Source of the DNA: Silene latifolia
Taxonomy: Eukaryota > Streptophyta > Magnoliopsida > Caryophyllales > Caryophyllaceae
Direction of reading: 5' to 3'
Length of the DNA: 64,000 nt
NCBI RefSeq assembly: GCF_048544455.1
Contig: NC_133530.1
Location: 19,831,748 to 19,895,747, forward strand
The position numbers were made by a program, and so were the translations under genes. The notes below the pieces were generated by a model. That model was not told the origin of the DNA. It saw nothing but the letters and a program-made list of their open reading frames with translations, and ran no database searches. Within the stretch, counting starts at the first letter, position 1. Each line of letters begins with the position of its first letter. Below, one piece after another: positions 11,941 to 24,111 of the stretch.

Positions 11941-13510
11941 GTTGATGAAGTTGTCACCTAAATTAAAAGTTTAGTAATACAGACATTTTGGAGACCTTCT
12001 CTGTTTTGACGTTATGAGTTTTTTCTTGCACATCAAAATGCCCACGTTATATTAATTCAGTCCGTTCAATCTATCTAAATAATTGTTGTTCGTAAACAGA
12101 TATAAAGATATTTCAACTTTGTGAATTTTTCTTAAAAGTTTTATTAATTGTGTAGCTCAAAAGTTTTGTTAATAAAAATAAGAAATTTCATTGTTACTTT
12201 CATTTAATGACCGGAACGATCAGAGTATAATCACGAAAAGAAGAAAAAAATCGACAACAACAACAACAATAGTCGTGGCAAACCAATAATAAATATAATG
12301 GTAGTCGTGACAAAATACTAATAAATATAACCTTATGAGCCCCTGTTGTTCCCGGGCCTACAAATAGGATTATACATCTAGTTGTACTATAAACATTGTA
12401 TAACCAAGGTATAAGAATCCGAGCTATATGTATTCTTTCTGAGTTAATTCAAAGTTCATGTTTTTAATGTATAAATGGACGAACTCAATACTTTCTAACA
12501 AAGCTCATATTATTTAACCGAAAGTTTGGATACTTGATCACAAAACTCATATTCTACATCGTACAATATATACAATTGGTTGTATAGTCCATAAATTGTC
12601 CCGGGCCCAGTACGATGATTTGGCCTTGGCATATGCTTCCGGCCACCATTTTTTTTACGAACAACATCGTAAGATAGCAAGTAGTCCGAAACATTTATGT
12701 GTTCATGGACTTTACAAAGCAAAAAGCTTGGTCAATCCACCAAAGGGTTTTCTAATAAGATAACAAATGATGATTTATCCGGTTTTATGGATACTTTTTA
12801 TCTTTTGCATTATTGAGACTTATACATTTAAACTGATATTATATATATATAAGTAATTAGTAATTACTCCTTCTTCTTGTAGGCGCTTGAAACAATTGGA
12901 TGATTTTGACTGATATGAGTTGTTATGGCAGCCATTGTAGGGAATGGTGGACCATTTAGAATAAACTTCTTATCCTTGAAAACACCACACGACTTGCAAT
13001 AAAACCTAGACATTTCCTTCAATCAAGGAAAAAAAAGTTAGTACAGATAATAGTTTTATCCCAAAAGAAAAGAAAAGAAAATTAAACAACTCATCATCAT
13101 AATGATTGTACCTTTTTGCTTAGTTTATAGAACTGGAATTTGAATTTTATCTTAATAGCTCGTATTCTTAGGTGCTCGTATTTTTTAGTTCGTATTCTTT
13201 TAATAATAGTTCGTATGATTGGTGTAGAAATTTACCTCAAAGTATTGTTAGATGCATTTTTCCTTCCCGATGATGATATAAATTGCTTCTCGTTCACGAA
13301 ATATTATTAGATCCGTTTTTCCTCCTTGATATGATGATGTAAATTGCTTCCCTTTTACCATTTTAGAATCAAAATTATGGAGAAGAGATGTGTCAACTGT
13401 CGTTTAATAGAAATTTAGAGAAGGGAAAGAAGAGGGTTTATCGTCCGAAGAGAAATCAGAATTAGGGAAAAAGAAGATGTGTAGAATTTATTTTTATTTT
13501 TATTGGGCTT

Positions 13511-13511
<1 letters not shown>

Positions 13512-13566
<55 letters not shown>
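13512..13566. repeat. (TA)n microsatellite, copy 2
   Basis: Uninterrupted TA run, longer than its partner at 8097-8131. Confidence 0.95.
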
Positions 13567-13573
<7 letters not shown>

Positions 13574-16557
13574 GGGTCTTGTACAACAATGTTACTATAC
13601 AACAATGGATGTATGATCCTATTTGTGCAATATTTCTATCAATATGTCCTTTTGCTTTATATTTAGTTGACATATATTCAAAGTTCATTCGTCAATCAAT
13701 CCACCGACATACTCGACATCATCTCCATTAGCCTCAAAACTTCACCCATGAAAACATCAATAAGTGACAATATTAGCAGATTTTGAACCTAAAGTAATTG
13801 ATAATTGATATATTGGCCATATTAGTATCATATTAGCAACAAATAGGCCATTGTCTCTGATGATAAACAAAAAATCAACTAGTTATACAAAAACTAATAA
13901 ACATTAATCTTTTCAAAAAAAAAAATAAAAAAAAAACTAATAAACATTAACAAATTGTATATCTTAGTATGCGAGATAATTGCTAATTTTATTGATGTTT
14001 ATTTTTTTTCCCTTCTAATCAGGCATCATATTCAAATAACAAAGCGCAAAAGCTAAAAAACGATACGTCAATTGGGAAAACTACCTATTGGCATGGAGAT
14101 AATATAACCATAGTTGCTACAGGAGAACTATTGTAGAATGAAAATAGTAATGAAGAAGATGGGAAGAAGATAAACAGACGTAAGAAATAAAACTAGATGA
14201 AAAACCTAAATTCGATAATATTTAACATTTTTTTAAAATTGTGCGATTAACGAGAAATTAAAGACGTATTAAGAGCTCACTTTGGATTCCTCAAGCATTT
14301 AATCAAGCCTTTAGTCAAATACACCGGGATTTATATGACCCCGATCGGGGTTGGTGTCTCCGATCGTGGTTAGCCCCTCTATGCCCGAACGTTACTTCCT
14401 TGTTCCCCATAAATAGAGACTTTGGTCGATACTTTGAGGGGATCTATCTTACACATTTTCCACATAGAATTCTCTCTAAACTTCAGTAGTTAGATTAGCT
14501 TAGTATAGTTTAGTTTTCATTAGTTTGTTATCATTTCCTTTATGTATTAGAAATTACAATTTCATTTCCAAGTTATTTCCTTTTACATTGTTCTTACATT
14601 TCATTTTCATTTCCATTGTTGAGGTAATTTATTTCTAATATTATTTCTTTATCATTATGTTTATCATTAGCTTAATTTACATAATGCAAGAGTAGTATAT
14701 CTTGTCTAGGGGATAAAGGAAGCCATGTTAAATAACTAATTACAATTGTTAAAATGAGATGTCACGATATTAAAATAGTTTCTATAATGGAGACTGAATG
14801 TATGATGGAAAGTCGCTATCCAGGATGATGAAGACGAAGAAGGTGATGAGTCATGCATGATGATTGTGGTTTACAGTGGAGTTTTGATTAAATTAGAGAG
14901 GCCGAGTGGCAAATGAGAGTGAGGTGGGTAATGGGGGAGTGTGTTAAGTAAGGGTAGAGTTGTCATTTTACATACTCCGGCAACTTATTTGTACCAAATC
15001 CGCACATTCCGTCAAAAAAGTAGTATAATATATTTAGTTGTAGTGTTTTGGGTGGTATTTTGCAGAAATAGACTTATTAGGTAGTATTTTGAAAATTTCA
15101 GACTTTAATAGGTAGTAGTATGCAAATCGTCCTACTAATTATTAAGGGATAGAAAAGTGAAAATTTAACATTTTTTTGTAAAATATATTTCGCTCAAATA
15201 TTAATTCCTTAACATTGTTTCGCCCGACATAGTTTTGCATACTAGTTGTAGTTATTTCGCGAATGTAAAAGGAATTAATAGGTAGTAGTATGTATTTCGC
15301 TCAAATACTTCGCCCGACATAGTTGAAGTAGTATGCAAATGTAAAAGGAATTAATAGGTAGTAGTATGCAAAACGGTACTTCAATTAATAGGAAGTAGTA
15401 TGCAAATGTAAAAGGAATTAATAGGTAGTATTATGCAAAACAATTAATAGTTTACTACTACTTATTCAGTTCAAATATATTTCGCCCGACATAGTTGAAG
15501 TACCTTAACGAGTTCCTTGCATGCAATCACCTTTCATATAAACGTCCCGAACTTTCATTCTTTACGCAATTTTCAGATCAACAAGCATAGCATGCGCCTC
15601 CTCAATCAGTAACCTCGAACTCCTTCCATCTTTCCGCCATCCCCATTTGTTAACTCCGAACTCATCCCTTCACACTACGCCAACGCAATAGCATAACCAC
15701 TTTTAATAAAATACTTTCCGTTATTAGTCAACGTCCAAAAATATTATCCTAACTTGTTGTTATACCAAAAACGCCAGAAAACAATTTCAGTTGCACTGTA
15801 CAACCTCCTTTGTAATCGCTTGCGCTAATCGCATCTTACAATCCAGTCCAATCTGTATGAATTATCTAAGAACACAAATTTGTTTCAAATTCCAAGCACA
15901 AAACATCCACATTACTTCACTTTGCTACACATTTTTTTCTTTAACAAAGTAACATTTGCCGAGGGGTTTCGGTACCTACAGGGTGGCGAACAACAATATG
16001 TAAACAGACAATGACAATTCACTTGTCTTGAACTATAAAAAGATGGTTGGAGTGTTGACGGTAATTATGGGACGATAACAGATACCGTTTTATTTTGTAA
16101 TAAGGACAAGTATGGTGGCGGAAGACAACAGAGTACTAGTCAAGTAGACTGTTCTGAAAAATGGCCCAATAAGGCAATAGTGACAGCAAAAGAGTAGAGG
16201 TAGTCAAGCACTCAAGTACTCATAAGATGACATCGGAAAAAAAAAGAGCATTAGTTAAGGTGTGTAATAATCTATCAATGAATTTAATGAATGAATCTGG
16301 GTGTTAATTACACCACAATTCTGTTAAATCTTTGATTGAACATTCGCATTTTCTATCATTTTTATTTCCTGCTTAATTGCGATCGTATCACTTTCTTTAG
16401 TTACACAAAAAATGATCTCATAAATAAACAGTCGGTCACCACTCCTCTCAACTAGCACCAAATTACTTGAACATTGACAACTTGGATGAGAGTGAAAGAA
16501 TTTGCAATTCTTAGCAAATCTCTTACTCTCACTCCTATCCAAGGCAAATTAACTTGA

Positions 16558-16853
16558 CTACTCTTTCGCCAATACTCTTACTTGTAGCTGTTTGAACTGC
16601 ATTATCACAAAACAAATTGACATTCAATTTAATATCAAAAATATATAAAGGTAGGGAAAAAAACATACCAAAGAAATCGGAAACCGAACAAATTGATATC
16701 GAACATAAACATCTAGTGCAAACTCCACATAATCATCTACGGTGTTTAAAAATGTAACATTTGCTCCATGTCTGATAATTTCACTTTTCATTAGTTTTTT
16801 GGGATTCAAGTCACTTATTTGAGATATGAGTCTAAACAGCCTATCCCACAAAG
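16558..16853 (-). pseudogene. Two host-type exons (3' end of an unidentified gene), copy 2
   Basis: The exons at 16669-16853 and about 16558-16596 repeat those of copy 1 and encode the same peptides, including the splice sites. Conservation here reflects recent duplication of the whole segment, not separate selection. Confidence 0.55.
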
Positions 16854-17289
16854 CTGCATTGCAACAAGTATTCGTTAAGTACTATTAACAATTTTAATAG
16901 ATTTTCAAGGAGTATGCAAAGTGGAAGTATATAATAATCCAAGAGAGGCCATTGACATATATATTAATTCTGTCAAAAATAGCGGTATCAATTCAAATGT
17001 GATGGCTAAATGCGACTACATTAAATGAATAACGTAGTGACTTAAATGCGGCTACATTAAAGACGATATATTGCTATGAGTAATATTAGGCAAGTCGATT
17101 AGAGTTTTGTATCGATAATACATCTCAATTAACCATATTTAAATTATTAAGTTTTCAGCTATTAAAGCAGAATGTTGGATTCAGTTTAATAGAAAAAAAA
17201 ATGCACAAACCGTCATTTTGTTTGTTTATGGGTTTAAGATGGGGAAGAAAAAAGGTATCCCAAATGTTACGAGGGTTATAATTTTAACG

Positions 17290-17338
<49 letters not shown>

Positions 17339-17366
17339 ATTGATGATGATGATGATGATGATGTTG
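17290..17366. repeat. (GTT)n and (GAT)n microsatellites, copy 2
   Basis: Counterpart of the copy 1 array at 11859-11940, with fewer GTT triplets. Confidence 0.95.
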
Positions 17367-18569
17367 ATGAAGTTGTCACCTAAATTAAAAGTTTAGTAAT
17401 ACAGACATTTTGGAGACCTTCTCTGTTTTGACGTTATGAGTTTTTTCTTGCACATCAAAATGCCCACGTTATATTATTTCAGTCCGTTCAATCTATCTAA
17501 ATAATTGTTGTTCGTAAACAGATATAAAGATATTTCAACTTTGTGAATTTTTCTTAAAAGTTTTATTAATTGTGTAGCTCAAAAGTTTTGTTAATAAAAA
17601 TAAGAAATTTCATTGTTACTTTCATTTAATGACCGGAACGATCAGAGTATAATCACGAAAAGAAGAAAAAAATCGACAACAACAACAACAATAGTCGTGG
17701 CAAACCAATAATAAATATAATGGTAGTCGTGACAAAATACTAATAAATATAACCTTATGAGCCCCTGTTGTTCCCGGGCCTACAAATAGGATTATACATC
17801 TAGTTGTACTATAAACATTGTATAACCAAGGTATAAGAATCCGAGCTATATGTATTCTTTCTGAGTTAATTCAAAGTTCATGTTTTTAATGTATAAATGG
17901 ACGAACTCAATACTTTCTAACAAAGCTCATATTATTTAACCGAAAGTTTGGATACTTGATCACAAAACTCATATTCTACATCGTACAATATATACAATTG
18001 GTTGTATAGTCCATAAATTGTCCCGGCCCAAGATCGATGATTTGGCCTTGGCATATGCTTCCGCCACCATTTTTTTTACGAACAACATCGTAAGATAGCA
18101 AGTAGTCCGAAACATTTATGTGTTCATGGACTTTACAAAGCAAAAAGCTTGGTCAATCCACCAAAGGGTTTTCTAATAAGATAACAAATGATGATTTATC
18201 CGGTTTTATGGATACTTTTTATCTTTTGCATTATTGAGACTTATACATTTAAACTGATATTATATATATATAAGTAATTAGTAATTACTCCTTCTTCTTG
18301 TAGGCGCTTGAAACAATTGGATGATTTTGACTGATATGAGTTGTTATGGCAGCCATTGTAGGGAATGGTGGACCATTTAGAATAAACTTCTTATCCTTGA
18401 AAACACCACACGACTTGCAATAAAACCTAGACATTTCCTTCAATCAAGGAAAAAAAAGTTAGTACAGATAATAGTTTTATCCCAAAAGAAAAGAAAAGAA
18501 AATTAAACAACTCATCATCATAATGATTGTACCTTTTTGCTTAGTTTATAGAACTGGAATTTGAATTTT

Positions 18570-19652
18570 TCAATCACCTTTCTCAATTCTTATTTTTACA
18601 GTCCAACCTTTTTTTTGGGTACGCATATATATGTGGGTGGAAATGCCTGGGACACTGGTCTTAATGCAGTTTGACGAAAATACCCTATTCATTTTTTCAC
18701 TGCAAAAGCTCGGACACTTTACTTTTAACCAAACTCCAACCTTTCTTTCTTTTTTACCCAGACTCTCTCTTCGTCAAATACTTCACTTATTTGTTTTGAT
18801 CTATGTATAAATTTCTTCTCTTATTTGTTTCTTAATTAATACACGGAATTGTAGCTTATTTATGTATGAACTATGAAGAGCAAAAAGTTAAAATGTGCTC
18901 TAATTTTCAAATGTGAATTGATGTATGCAAGCTCGGGTGAGTGGAAGTTTAAGCTTGGGCTCGTCTAGGCTAGAACTCTCCGAGCTTAAAAATTTAAAGT
19001 TCGGAATTGGCTTGAACTCGATTTAATCATTATTTTCGTTTATTTTTTACTTTTAAAAACAAATAAAAAATAAAATATGTTAGAAGATAAATACTTCGAA
19101 ACAAATATAAAAAATTTGACAATTAAATAAAAATATTCATAAATGTTAAAATAACATTTTAATATGAACAAAAATAGTTGCAAAATTCTAAAACTAAATA
19201 CTAAAAGTATAAAACGAGTCTAAAAGAGCTTTCCATTTGAGCTTTATTAAGGCTCGAAATCGCTCGGATTTGGTTATAGTCGGCTTGAAATCAATTCAGT
19301 TCTGATTTACAACCCTATCTATCAATATAAAGTGATTTATACAAATACCGTCTTACAATGTAAAACCGTCTCACATATAGTAATAATTGCGGAATCCTAT
19401 TTATTAAACAAACAACCACAGAGCTGAGGTGTCGCTTTGTGGTTGAAAGTACAATTTTTTTGTTTATTTTTCTAAGTAGGCCCCACAATGTCCCCCTACT
19501 TTCTTTCCCATTTTTGTTTTGTTTTTATATAGAATTTGTGATACAACAATTAAGTTGACCAGTCGAATATGTGATTGATATTTAAAAGCGACATGCTAAT
19601 TTTGAGATAGAATATAGAAGAAATAAATAAATAAAATTAAAATATAGGATTA

Positions 19653-19655
<3 letters not shown>
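18570..19655. other. Intergenic DNA with a decayed hAT-like GAGCTCG element
   Basis: There are no coding regions. About 18925-19317 carries CGAGCTT/GGCTCG words near both ends and finishes GATTTACAACCCTATCT. This resembles the intact hAT-like element at 33472-33993, so an old relative is likely. The rest is AT-rich filler. Confidence 0.4.

Positions 19656-19718
<63 letters not shown>
19656..19718. repeat. (ATT)n microsatellite, left part
   Basis: Pure ATT/TTA triplets immediately left of the Tat-like retrotransposon. The run resumes at 27946 on its other side, so the element inserted into this array. Confidence 0.97.
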
Positions 19719-19719
<1 letters not shown>

Positions 19720-20295
19720 GATGGGGCATATTCTGCACCGCTGACCAAGTCAACATATTGAGCAAGGTCAAGGATATCCACAATAAGTCAACGACTCAGA
19801 CAGCTTAGCCGATGCAACCCATCGGCTGTCACTGGTCCCGCCCGACAACCGATCACCGTAGGGACACATATCCGCGTTCATATCCAAGACCCTCGGTACG
19901 CCCGCCATGGGTCCGGCCGAGGGTAGAACGGTCTTTCCACCGCTAGCCACTTGGCCACTTGGCTACTACGTGACAAAAGGTGAAAGTCTATAAATACTCC
20001 TCAACCCTCATTGAGGAAAGGATCCATAAATTAACCTAAGAATCACTATTCATCTGGTAATATCTTCCTTATCTCTCTACAATACATCCTTAGCCGAGTA
20101 ATAACAACTTATCCCACTAAGTTCACTGACTTGAGCGTCGGAGTGAGTACGCTTGGCACAAAGCCAAGCCCTCGCCTGTTCATTGTTGCAGGTGAGGCCG
20201 AGAGGAACGATAGAGACGTGAGGAATCCAACTCGAGACATCATTCTACAAGCCACGGGTGGTAACAATACTTGCTCTGGAATTACACCCGGAACA
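19719..20295 (+). repeat. 5' LTR of the Tat-like element
   Basis: Starts TGATGGGGCATATTCTGCAC and ends ACCCGGAACA. A TATAAATA box at about 19990 and a downstream GAGGAAAGGATCC stretch fit a U3/R promoter. It differs from the 3' LTR by scattered indels, many around CpG or CC-rich words. Confidence 0.93.
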
Positions 20296-20297
20296 AT

Positions 20298-20315
20298 TGG
20301 CGCCGTCTGTGGGGA
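20298..20315 (+). other. Primer-binding site
   Basis: TGGCGCCGTCTGTGGGGA begins two bases after the 5' LTR, the expected place for tRNA priming of minus-strand DNA. I could not assign the primer tRNA from memory. Confidence 0.85.
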
Positions 20316-20735
20316 GAGACACTAGAAGCTAGTCACATTCATTCCCAAACAAAATACACACAAAAACCCACCCCGAAAGCCAAGAAGATGTCGAAAGAAC
20401 AAGAGGCATTCGTGACCGATTTAAACCGAATTCTACCAAGATGATACCGTCCACAAACTGAGTTGTGCAACCCTCCGCCGGCCAAGTGATTCAACCGAGT
20501 ACGGATGCCAATAATACAGACACTCCGTCGCCGACCTGTGTCACCATCATGGGACATGTGGTTGACGTAGCAAACCGAAGATGCTCCCGGACCTAACTGG
20601 GGAGTACGCGGCTCACATCGTCACGCCGACAAGAGCGATTTAAACCGTCCAGAGACCAGGGCCCAAAATGTGACCCCTTAAACTTAAACGGAGCATTAGG
20701 AGAAGCCGACCCGTCAAGACACCGGGGAGCTCAAA

Positions 20736-21920
20736 GTGGTCGTGGTGAACCTAAGTCCTTCTCGCACTCGTGAGAAGAGATGCGTCGCCGCGGACGAACG
20801 AGGCACACCCCGGAGGAGCGAGAGAAGCCCAACTCGTCAGAGTTGGAGAAGAAGCCCGACTCGCCGCAGTCGGAGGAGAAGTCCTTTCGCTACGAGGAGA
20901 GAAGCCGGACTAGGAATGCGAGGAGCCGATCGCCGCGTGTCGTCCGGCATGTGGTCGCAACCCCTCGCCTACGTCCTTGATACTCGGTCGACTAAGTCGA
21001 AGCTACCACCTATAGCATACAAAGGGGAAGGTGACCCGACCGACCACGTCGAGGCTTACGAGTCTCACATGTCGGTATGGGAGCAACCCGATGAGGTTTG
21101 GTGCCGAATCTTCCCAACGACACTGCATGGGATGGCACAGAGTTGGTACAAGGGCCGCCCGACGGTCGATATCTTGTTACGCCGACCTAAAGGACGCATT
21201 CCCTAGCCCAAAGTATTCCCGCAACAAGAGGAGGGTTTGTGGAGACATCGGACCTCCCGACTATCGGACGAAGGAGGCGAGTCTCTCCGGAGTTATGTGA
21301 AGAGGTTCGACGCAAGGTTCAAACAAATTCGTGAGTGAGCAATGAATCGGGCGACCTTGCAACGATGAAAGGCCTCCCAAGGGGGACCTAAAAAACGAGC
21401 TTATCAAATGTGGCGGCCCGACCTTTGACGCCGGACAATTGGTCGATCAAGCCATTAAAGTGGAAGACTACCACAAAACCCGGGTAGGCCCTAGCGAGCC
21501 CAAGCCCTCGAAAAGAAGAGCCGGGAGGACAACCCGGACGAAGGACGCCGCGACAATGATCGGTCACGGTGCGGTGAAAGACGCCGTGACAATAACAGTC
21601 ACGGTCTCGATAAAACTGCCAGAAACAGGACTCGACGGCGCCGGGTGGAGTTCGGGATCGTACCGCCGCAGGCGGTATAATGATAAAACCCCCTCGTCGA
21701 TCGCCGCCGAGGTCTTCGCCCGAGCAAGCACGAGGGCCGAGAAGTGGGAAAGGCCCCCAAGCCGAAGGGAGACGGTGACACGAGCCAATACATCGTGAGT
21801 ACCACGGCCACACCGGTCACCTTACCGACAACCGCCGCATCTCGAAGAACGCCATTGAAGAAGCGATCCGGAAGGGGAGCCTCGGCAATACGTTGCCAAA
21901 GGCCATAAGACCGACGCAAA
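20736..21920 (+). pseudogene. gag of the Tat-like element, broken
   Basis: One frame contains LPPIAYKGEGDPTDHVEAYE followed by SHMSVWEQPDEVWCRIFPTT and LHGMAQSWYKG, the conserved core of plant gypsy gag (Retrotrans_gag type). After about 21206 the reading shifts frame. It resumes with a segment containing LVDQAIKVEDYHKTRVGPSE at about 21439-21798, and again with GHTGHLT-type sequence further on. An Arg/Ser-rich N-terminus precedes the core. Several frameshifts show it cannot make a full gag protein as read. Some may be base-call errors. Confidence 0.8.
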
Positions 21921-22059
21921 GAAGTTCAGATAAGAAATCCGTCTTGAACGGATAGGAGTGATCCATGTTGTCATCGGGGCAACGAGAACGGAGGGTCCGC
22001 TCACGGGCACAAACGGCACCTGAACGAGCTATATCAGGCCATCAATTTTGTGCCCAACA

Positions 22060-22682
22060 CAACGATCCCCGCTTCCAACATCCCCGATATGACTATTGGA
22101 AGGAAGGACTACGAAGGAGTCATCGCTCCTCACAAACGACCCGCTTGTAGTCAATTTGGACATATCCAACCACCTGGTCAAGCGGTGCCCGATTGACACA
22201 GCGCCTACACGAACATCATGTTCAGGAGTGCTTCCTCGGCCTGGCCCGAAAGTCAAGGACCTAAGCCCCTCGCACCAATCCACCGTGACGGCCTTCTCCG
22301 AGGGGCCTGGTACCACTGGGTCAATCGATCGCCTATGATGATCGGCGAAGGGAATGCGGCTAAGAATGTCCTAGCCGAGTTCGTGGTCATTGACGGCTCG
22401 TCCGCCTACAACGTTCTCATAGGCCGAGTCACTCTGAGCGAGGCCGACGCAGTGATGTCCATCCGGGCCCTAACACCGATGTACGTCTCGGCCGGGGAAG
22501 CGCATAAGCTCGTCTCCAAAGACGAAAAGGACGAGGTGGTCAACGTCCGGATAGCGCGGAGGATGCAACATGCGCATCCCCTTAAAGTGGCAAGCGGTCG
22601 AGAGAAAGGAAAAAGTCCATCCTTGCAACACGGGGCGACCTCATGGATGCAACTAGCGCCGATCGGGAAGGTGTGCCTTTGA
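22060..22682 (+). pseudogene. Retroviral-type aspartic protease region of the Tat-like element, broken
   Basis: Fragments include FSEGPGTTGSID followed by MMIGEGNAAKNVLAEFVVID and GSSAYNVLIGRVTL. This is the usual downstream part of a Tat-type protease domain. Frameshifts split it near 22200-22340, and I could not see an intact D-S/T-G active site. Homology stops soon after 22560, and no reverse transcriptase follows. Confidence 0.75.
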
Positions 22683-22829
22683 TGAGCCATTAGGACGTTG
22701 GTAATCTCGGGAAAACTTTGTATAGCGGCGGAGGTGTCCAAGATAGCTGTGGGCACCCCACCGCATGTTTACACCTAATGAGAAATCGTCCCAAGTCTTC
22801 CATCTAAGTGTCCATTTTTTCCCATCAGT

Positions 22830-23480
22830 CATTATCAAGAAACAGACGCCAGCTCATACTGTCACACCGACAAGAGCGACAGTCTCCGTAAAGAAGTAGG
22901 TGCCGTCGCAGTCACCCCAAGAGGTGGACGCCGTCGCAGTCACTCCAAGTGGTAGACGCCACGGCCGTCATCAAGAAATAAGACGCCAGCTCATACTGTC
23001 ACACCGACAAGAGCGGCGGTCTCCATCAAGAAATATAGCGCCGTCGCAGTCACCCCAAGTAGTAGACGCTTCGGCAGTCACTCCAAGTGGTAGACGCCAC
23101 GTAACACGTTATCAAGAAACAGACGCCAGCTCATACTGTCACAACGACAAGAGCGGCAGTCTCCGTAAAGAAGCAGTTGCCGTCGCAGTCACCCCAAGTA
23201 GTAGACGCCACGGTAGTCACCCCAAGAGGTGGACGCCGTCGCAGTCACTCCAAGTGGTAGACGCCACGGCCGTCACCAAGAAATAAGACGCCAGCTCATA
23301 CTGTCACACCGACAAGAGCGGCAGTCTCCATCAAGAAATATAGCGCGTCGTGATCACCCCAAGTAGTAGACGCTTCGGCAAAGATCACTCCAAGTGGTAG
23401 ACCCCACGTAACACGTTATCAAGAAACAGACGCCGGCTCACACTGTCATAACCGACAAGAGCGGCAATCACCCTCGAAGC
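22830..23480. repeat. Minisatellite, ~140 bp units, in the place of pol
   Basis: The word AGACGCCAGCTCATACTGTC starts near 22843, 22981, 23121 and 23286, with a variant near 23428, so spacings are about 138-165 bp. Each unit contains smaller CAGTCACCCCAAGTAGTAGA-type repeats. Two unit types alternate, suggesting a ~280-305 bp higher-order period. Such arrays are known between gag/pol and the 3' LTR of Tat elements and have seeded satellite DNA; here the array follows protease directly. Confidence 0.88.
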
Positions 23481-23610
23481 GACGCTAGCGATTCACGGCA
23501 AGCACAGTCGATACTCGCAGAAACGGTCAAAACGCCTTAAAAGCGTTTAAACACAGGTGGGATGCGCACTCTAGACTGCCTCGGCCAGGCCGAGGCGAAA
23601 ACAAAAAGGA

Positions 23611-23796
23611 AACTCAGACAAAGACACTAAGTACAGTTGATATGCTCAACTATTAGTGCAAGGAAACTCAAAGTGAGGTAAAGACCTCGGCCAAGCCAGA
23701 GGCAAAGTGAAGACACTAAATACAGTTGATATGCTCAACTATTAGTGCAAGGAAACTCAAAGTGAGGTAAAGACCTCGGCCAAGCCAAAGACAAAA
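23611..23796. repeat. Tandem duplication of an 89 bp unit
   Basis: GACACTAAGTACAGTTGATA at 23623 and GACACTAAATACAGTTGATA at 23712 begin two near-identical units, each continuing with ATGCTCAACTATTAGTGCAA and ending in CTCGGCCAAGCC. This is a second, distinct array within the element. Confidence 0.9.
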
Positions 23797-24111
23797 GAAA
23801 CGAACTCTTATTAAAAATGATAAGTTACAAGTGAGGAGAATACGGATGACGGCCGTCCCCATAAGGATGAGCCAAAACACAACCTACCAAAGTTGTACAA
23901 AATACAAGGAAAAGAAAAACTAAAGATTACAGGTATCATATGAAGCGCCAAAAGTGGCAGGGAGGGAAGACTTAATAATTGGCTCCCGAGCATTTGAAAA
24001 GCCGTCCGAGACGCCGGTGAGCCCGGTGACGACCGCCCGTCTCCCTATGCTGTTGCTTTGCTCGCCATCGCCAGCAGAGCAGCACCTTCTTCGATGGGGC
24101 GAGCGGCGTTC
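23797..24111. other. Spacer between repeats and the antisense gene's 3' end
   Basis: No coding potential was recognised. It probably holds the 3' untranslated region and polyadenylation site of the antisense gene. AATAAT-like words are present, but none is convincing. Confidence 0.4.

Larger units (their letters stand above)
8141..12407. mobile_element. MULE-type element with captured exons (Pack-MULE candidate), copy 1
   Basis: A ~48 bp motif at 8141-8190 (TGTTGTACAATGTTACTATA, then GGATGTATGATCCTATTTGTG) has an inverted counterpart at 12359-12407, which on the reverse strand reads GGTTATACAATGTTTATAGT and then GATGTATAATCCTATTTGT. These pair as inverted ends about 4.3 kb apart. They resemble the motif at the adjacent broken MULE transposase. 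Family-like sequence also continues outside the right motif to about 12560, so the true termini may lie further out. No transposase is encoded inside; two spliceable exons of host type are. Confidence 0.5.
7733..13147. repeat. 5.4 kb tandem duplication, copy 1
   Basis: The sequence from ATCTTAATAGCTCGTATTCT here to AACTGGAATTTGAATTTT near 13147 recurs directly downstream as copy 2. The junction shows a few bases of shared T-rich sequence. Identity is very high, with mostly short indels and different microsatellite lengths. Contents: part of the AGCTCG minisatellite, a (TA)n run, a MULE-type inverted-end pair, two host-like exons on the minus strand, a GGTAGTAGTATGCAAA minisatellite and a (GTT)n run. 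Confidence 0.93.
13577..17829. mobile_element. MULE-type element with captured exons, copy 2
   Basis: Same inverted-end pair as copy 1 (13577-13630 and 17780-17829), carried along in the tandem duplication. It is not an independent insertion, because the flanks are duplicated too. Confidence 0.5.
13148..18569. repeat. 5.4 kb tandem duplication, copy 2
   Basis: Head-to-tail second copy of 7733-13147. It leaves homology at 18569, where copy 1 continues into copy 2 but copy 2 continues into unique TCAATCACCTTTCTC. Relative to copy 1 the (TA)n run is longer (13512-13566), the (GTT)n run is shorter, and single-base indels are scattered through it. One indel removes the first T of the TATAAATA-like box seen at 8973 in copy 1. 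Confidence 0.93.

Noticed and set aside
12510-12722. 70-residue minus-strand ORF in copy 1
   Set aside because: The frame is broken in copy 2 by small indels and the DNA belongs to MULE terminal sequence; not a gene.
21388-21919. Minus-strand ORFs of 106-141 residues in the gag region
   Set aside because: They are antisense to recognisable gag sequence and show no domain.
22900-23286. 128-residue plus-strand ORF
   Set aside because: It is just the minisatellite read in one open frame; repeats of QSPQ-type residues follow the DNA repeat.
22830-23480. Possible CRISPR-like array of regularly spaced repeats
   Set aside because: This is eukaryotic retrotransposon DNA; the spacers themselves repeat, so it is an ordinary minisatellite.
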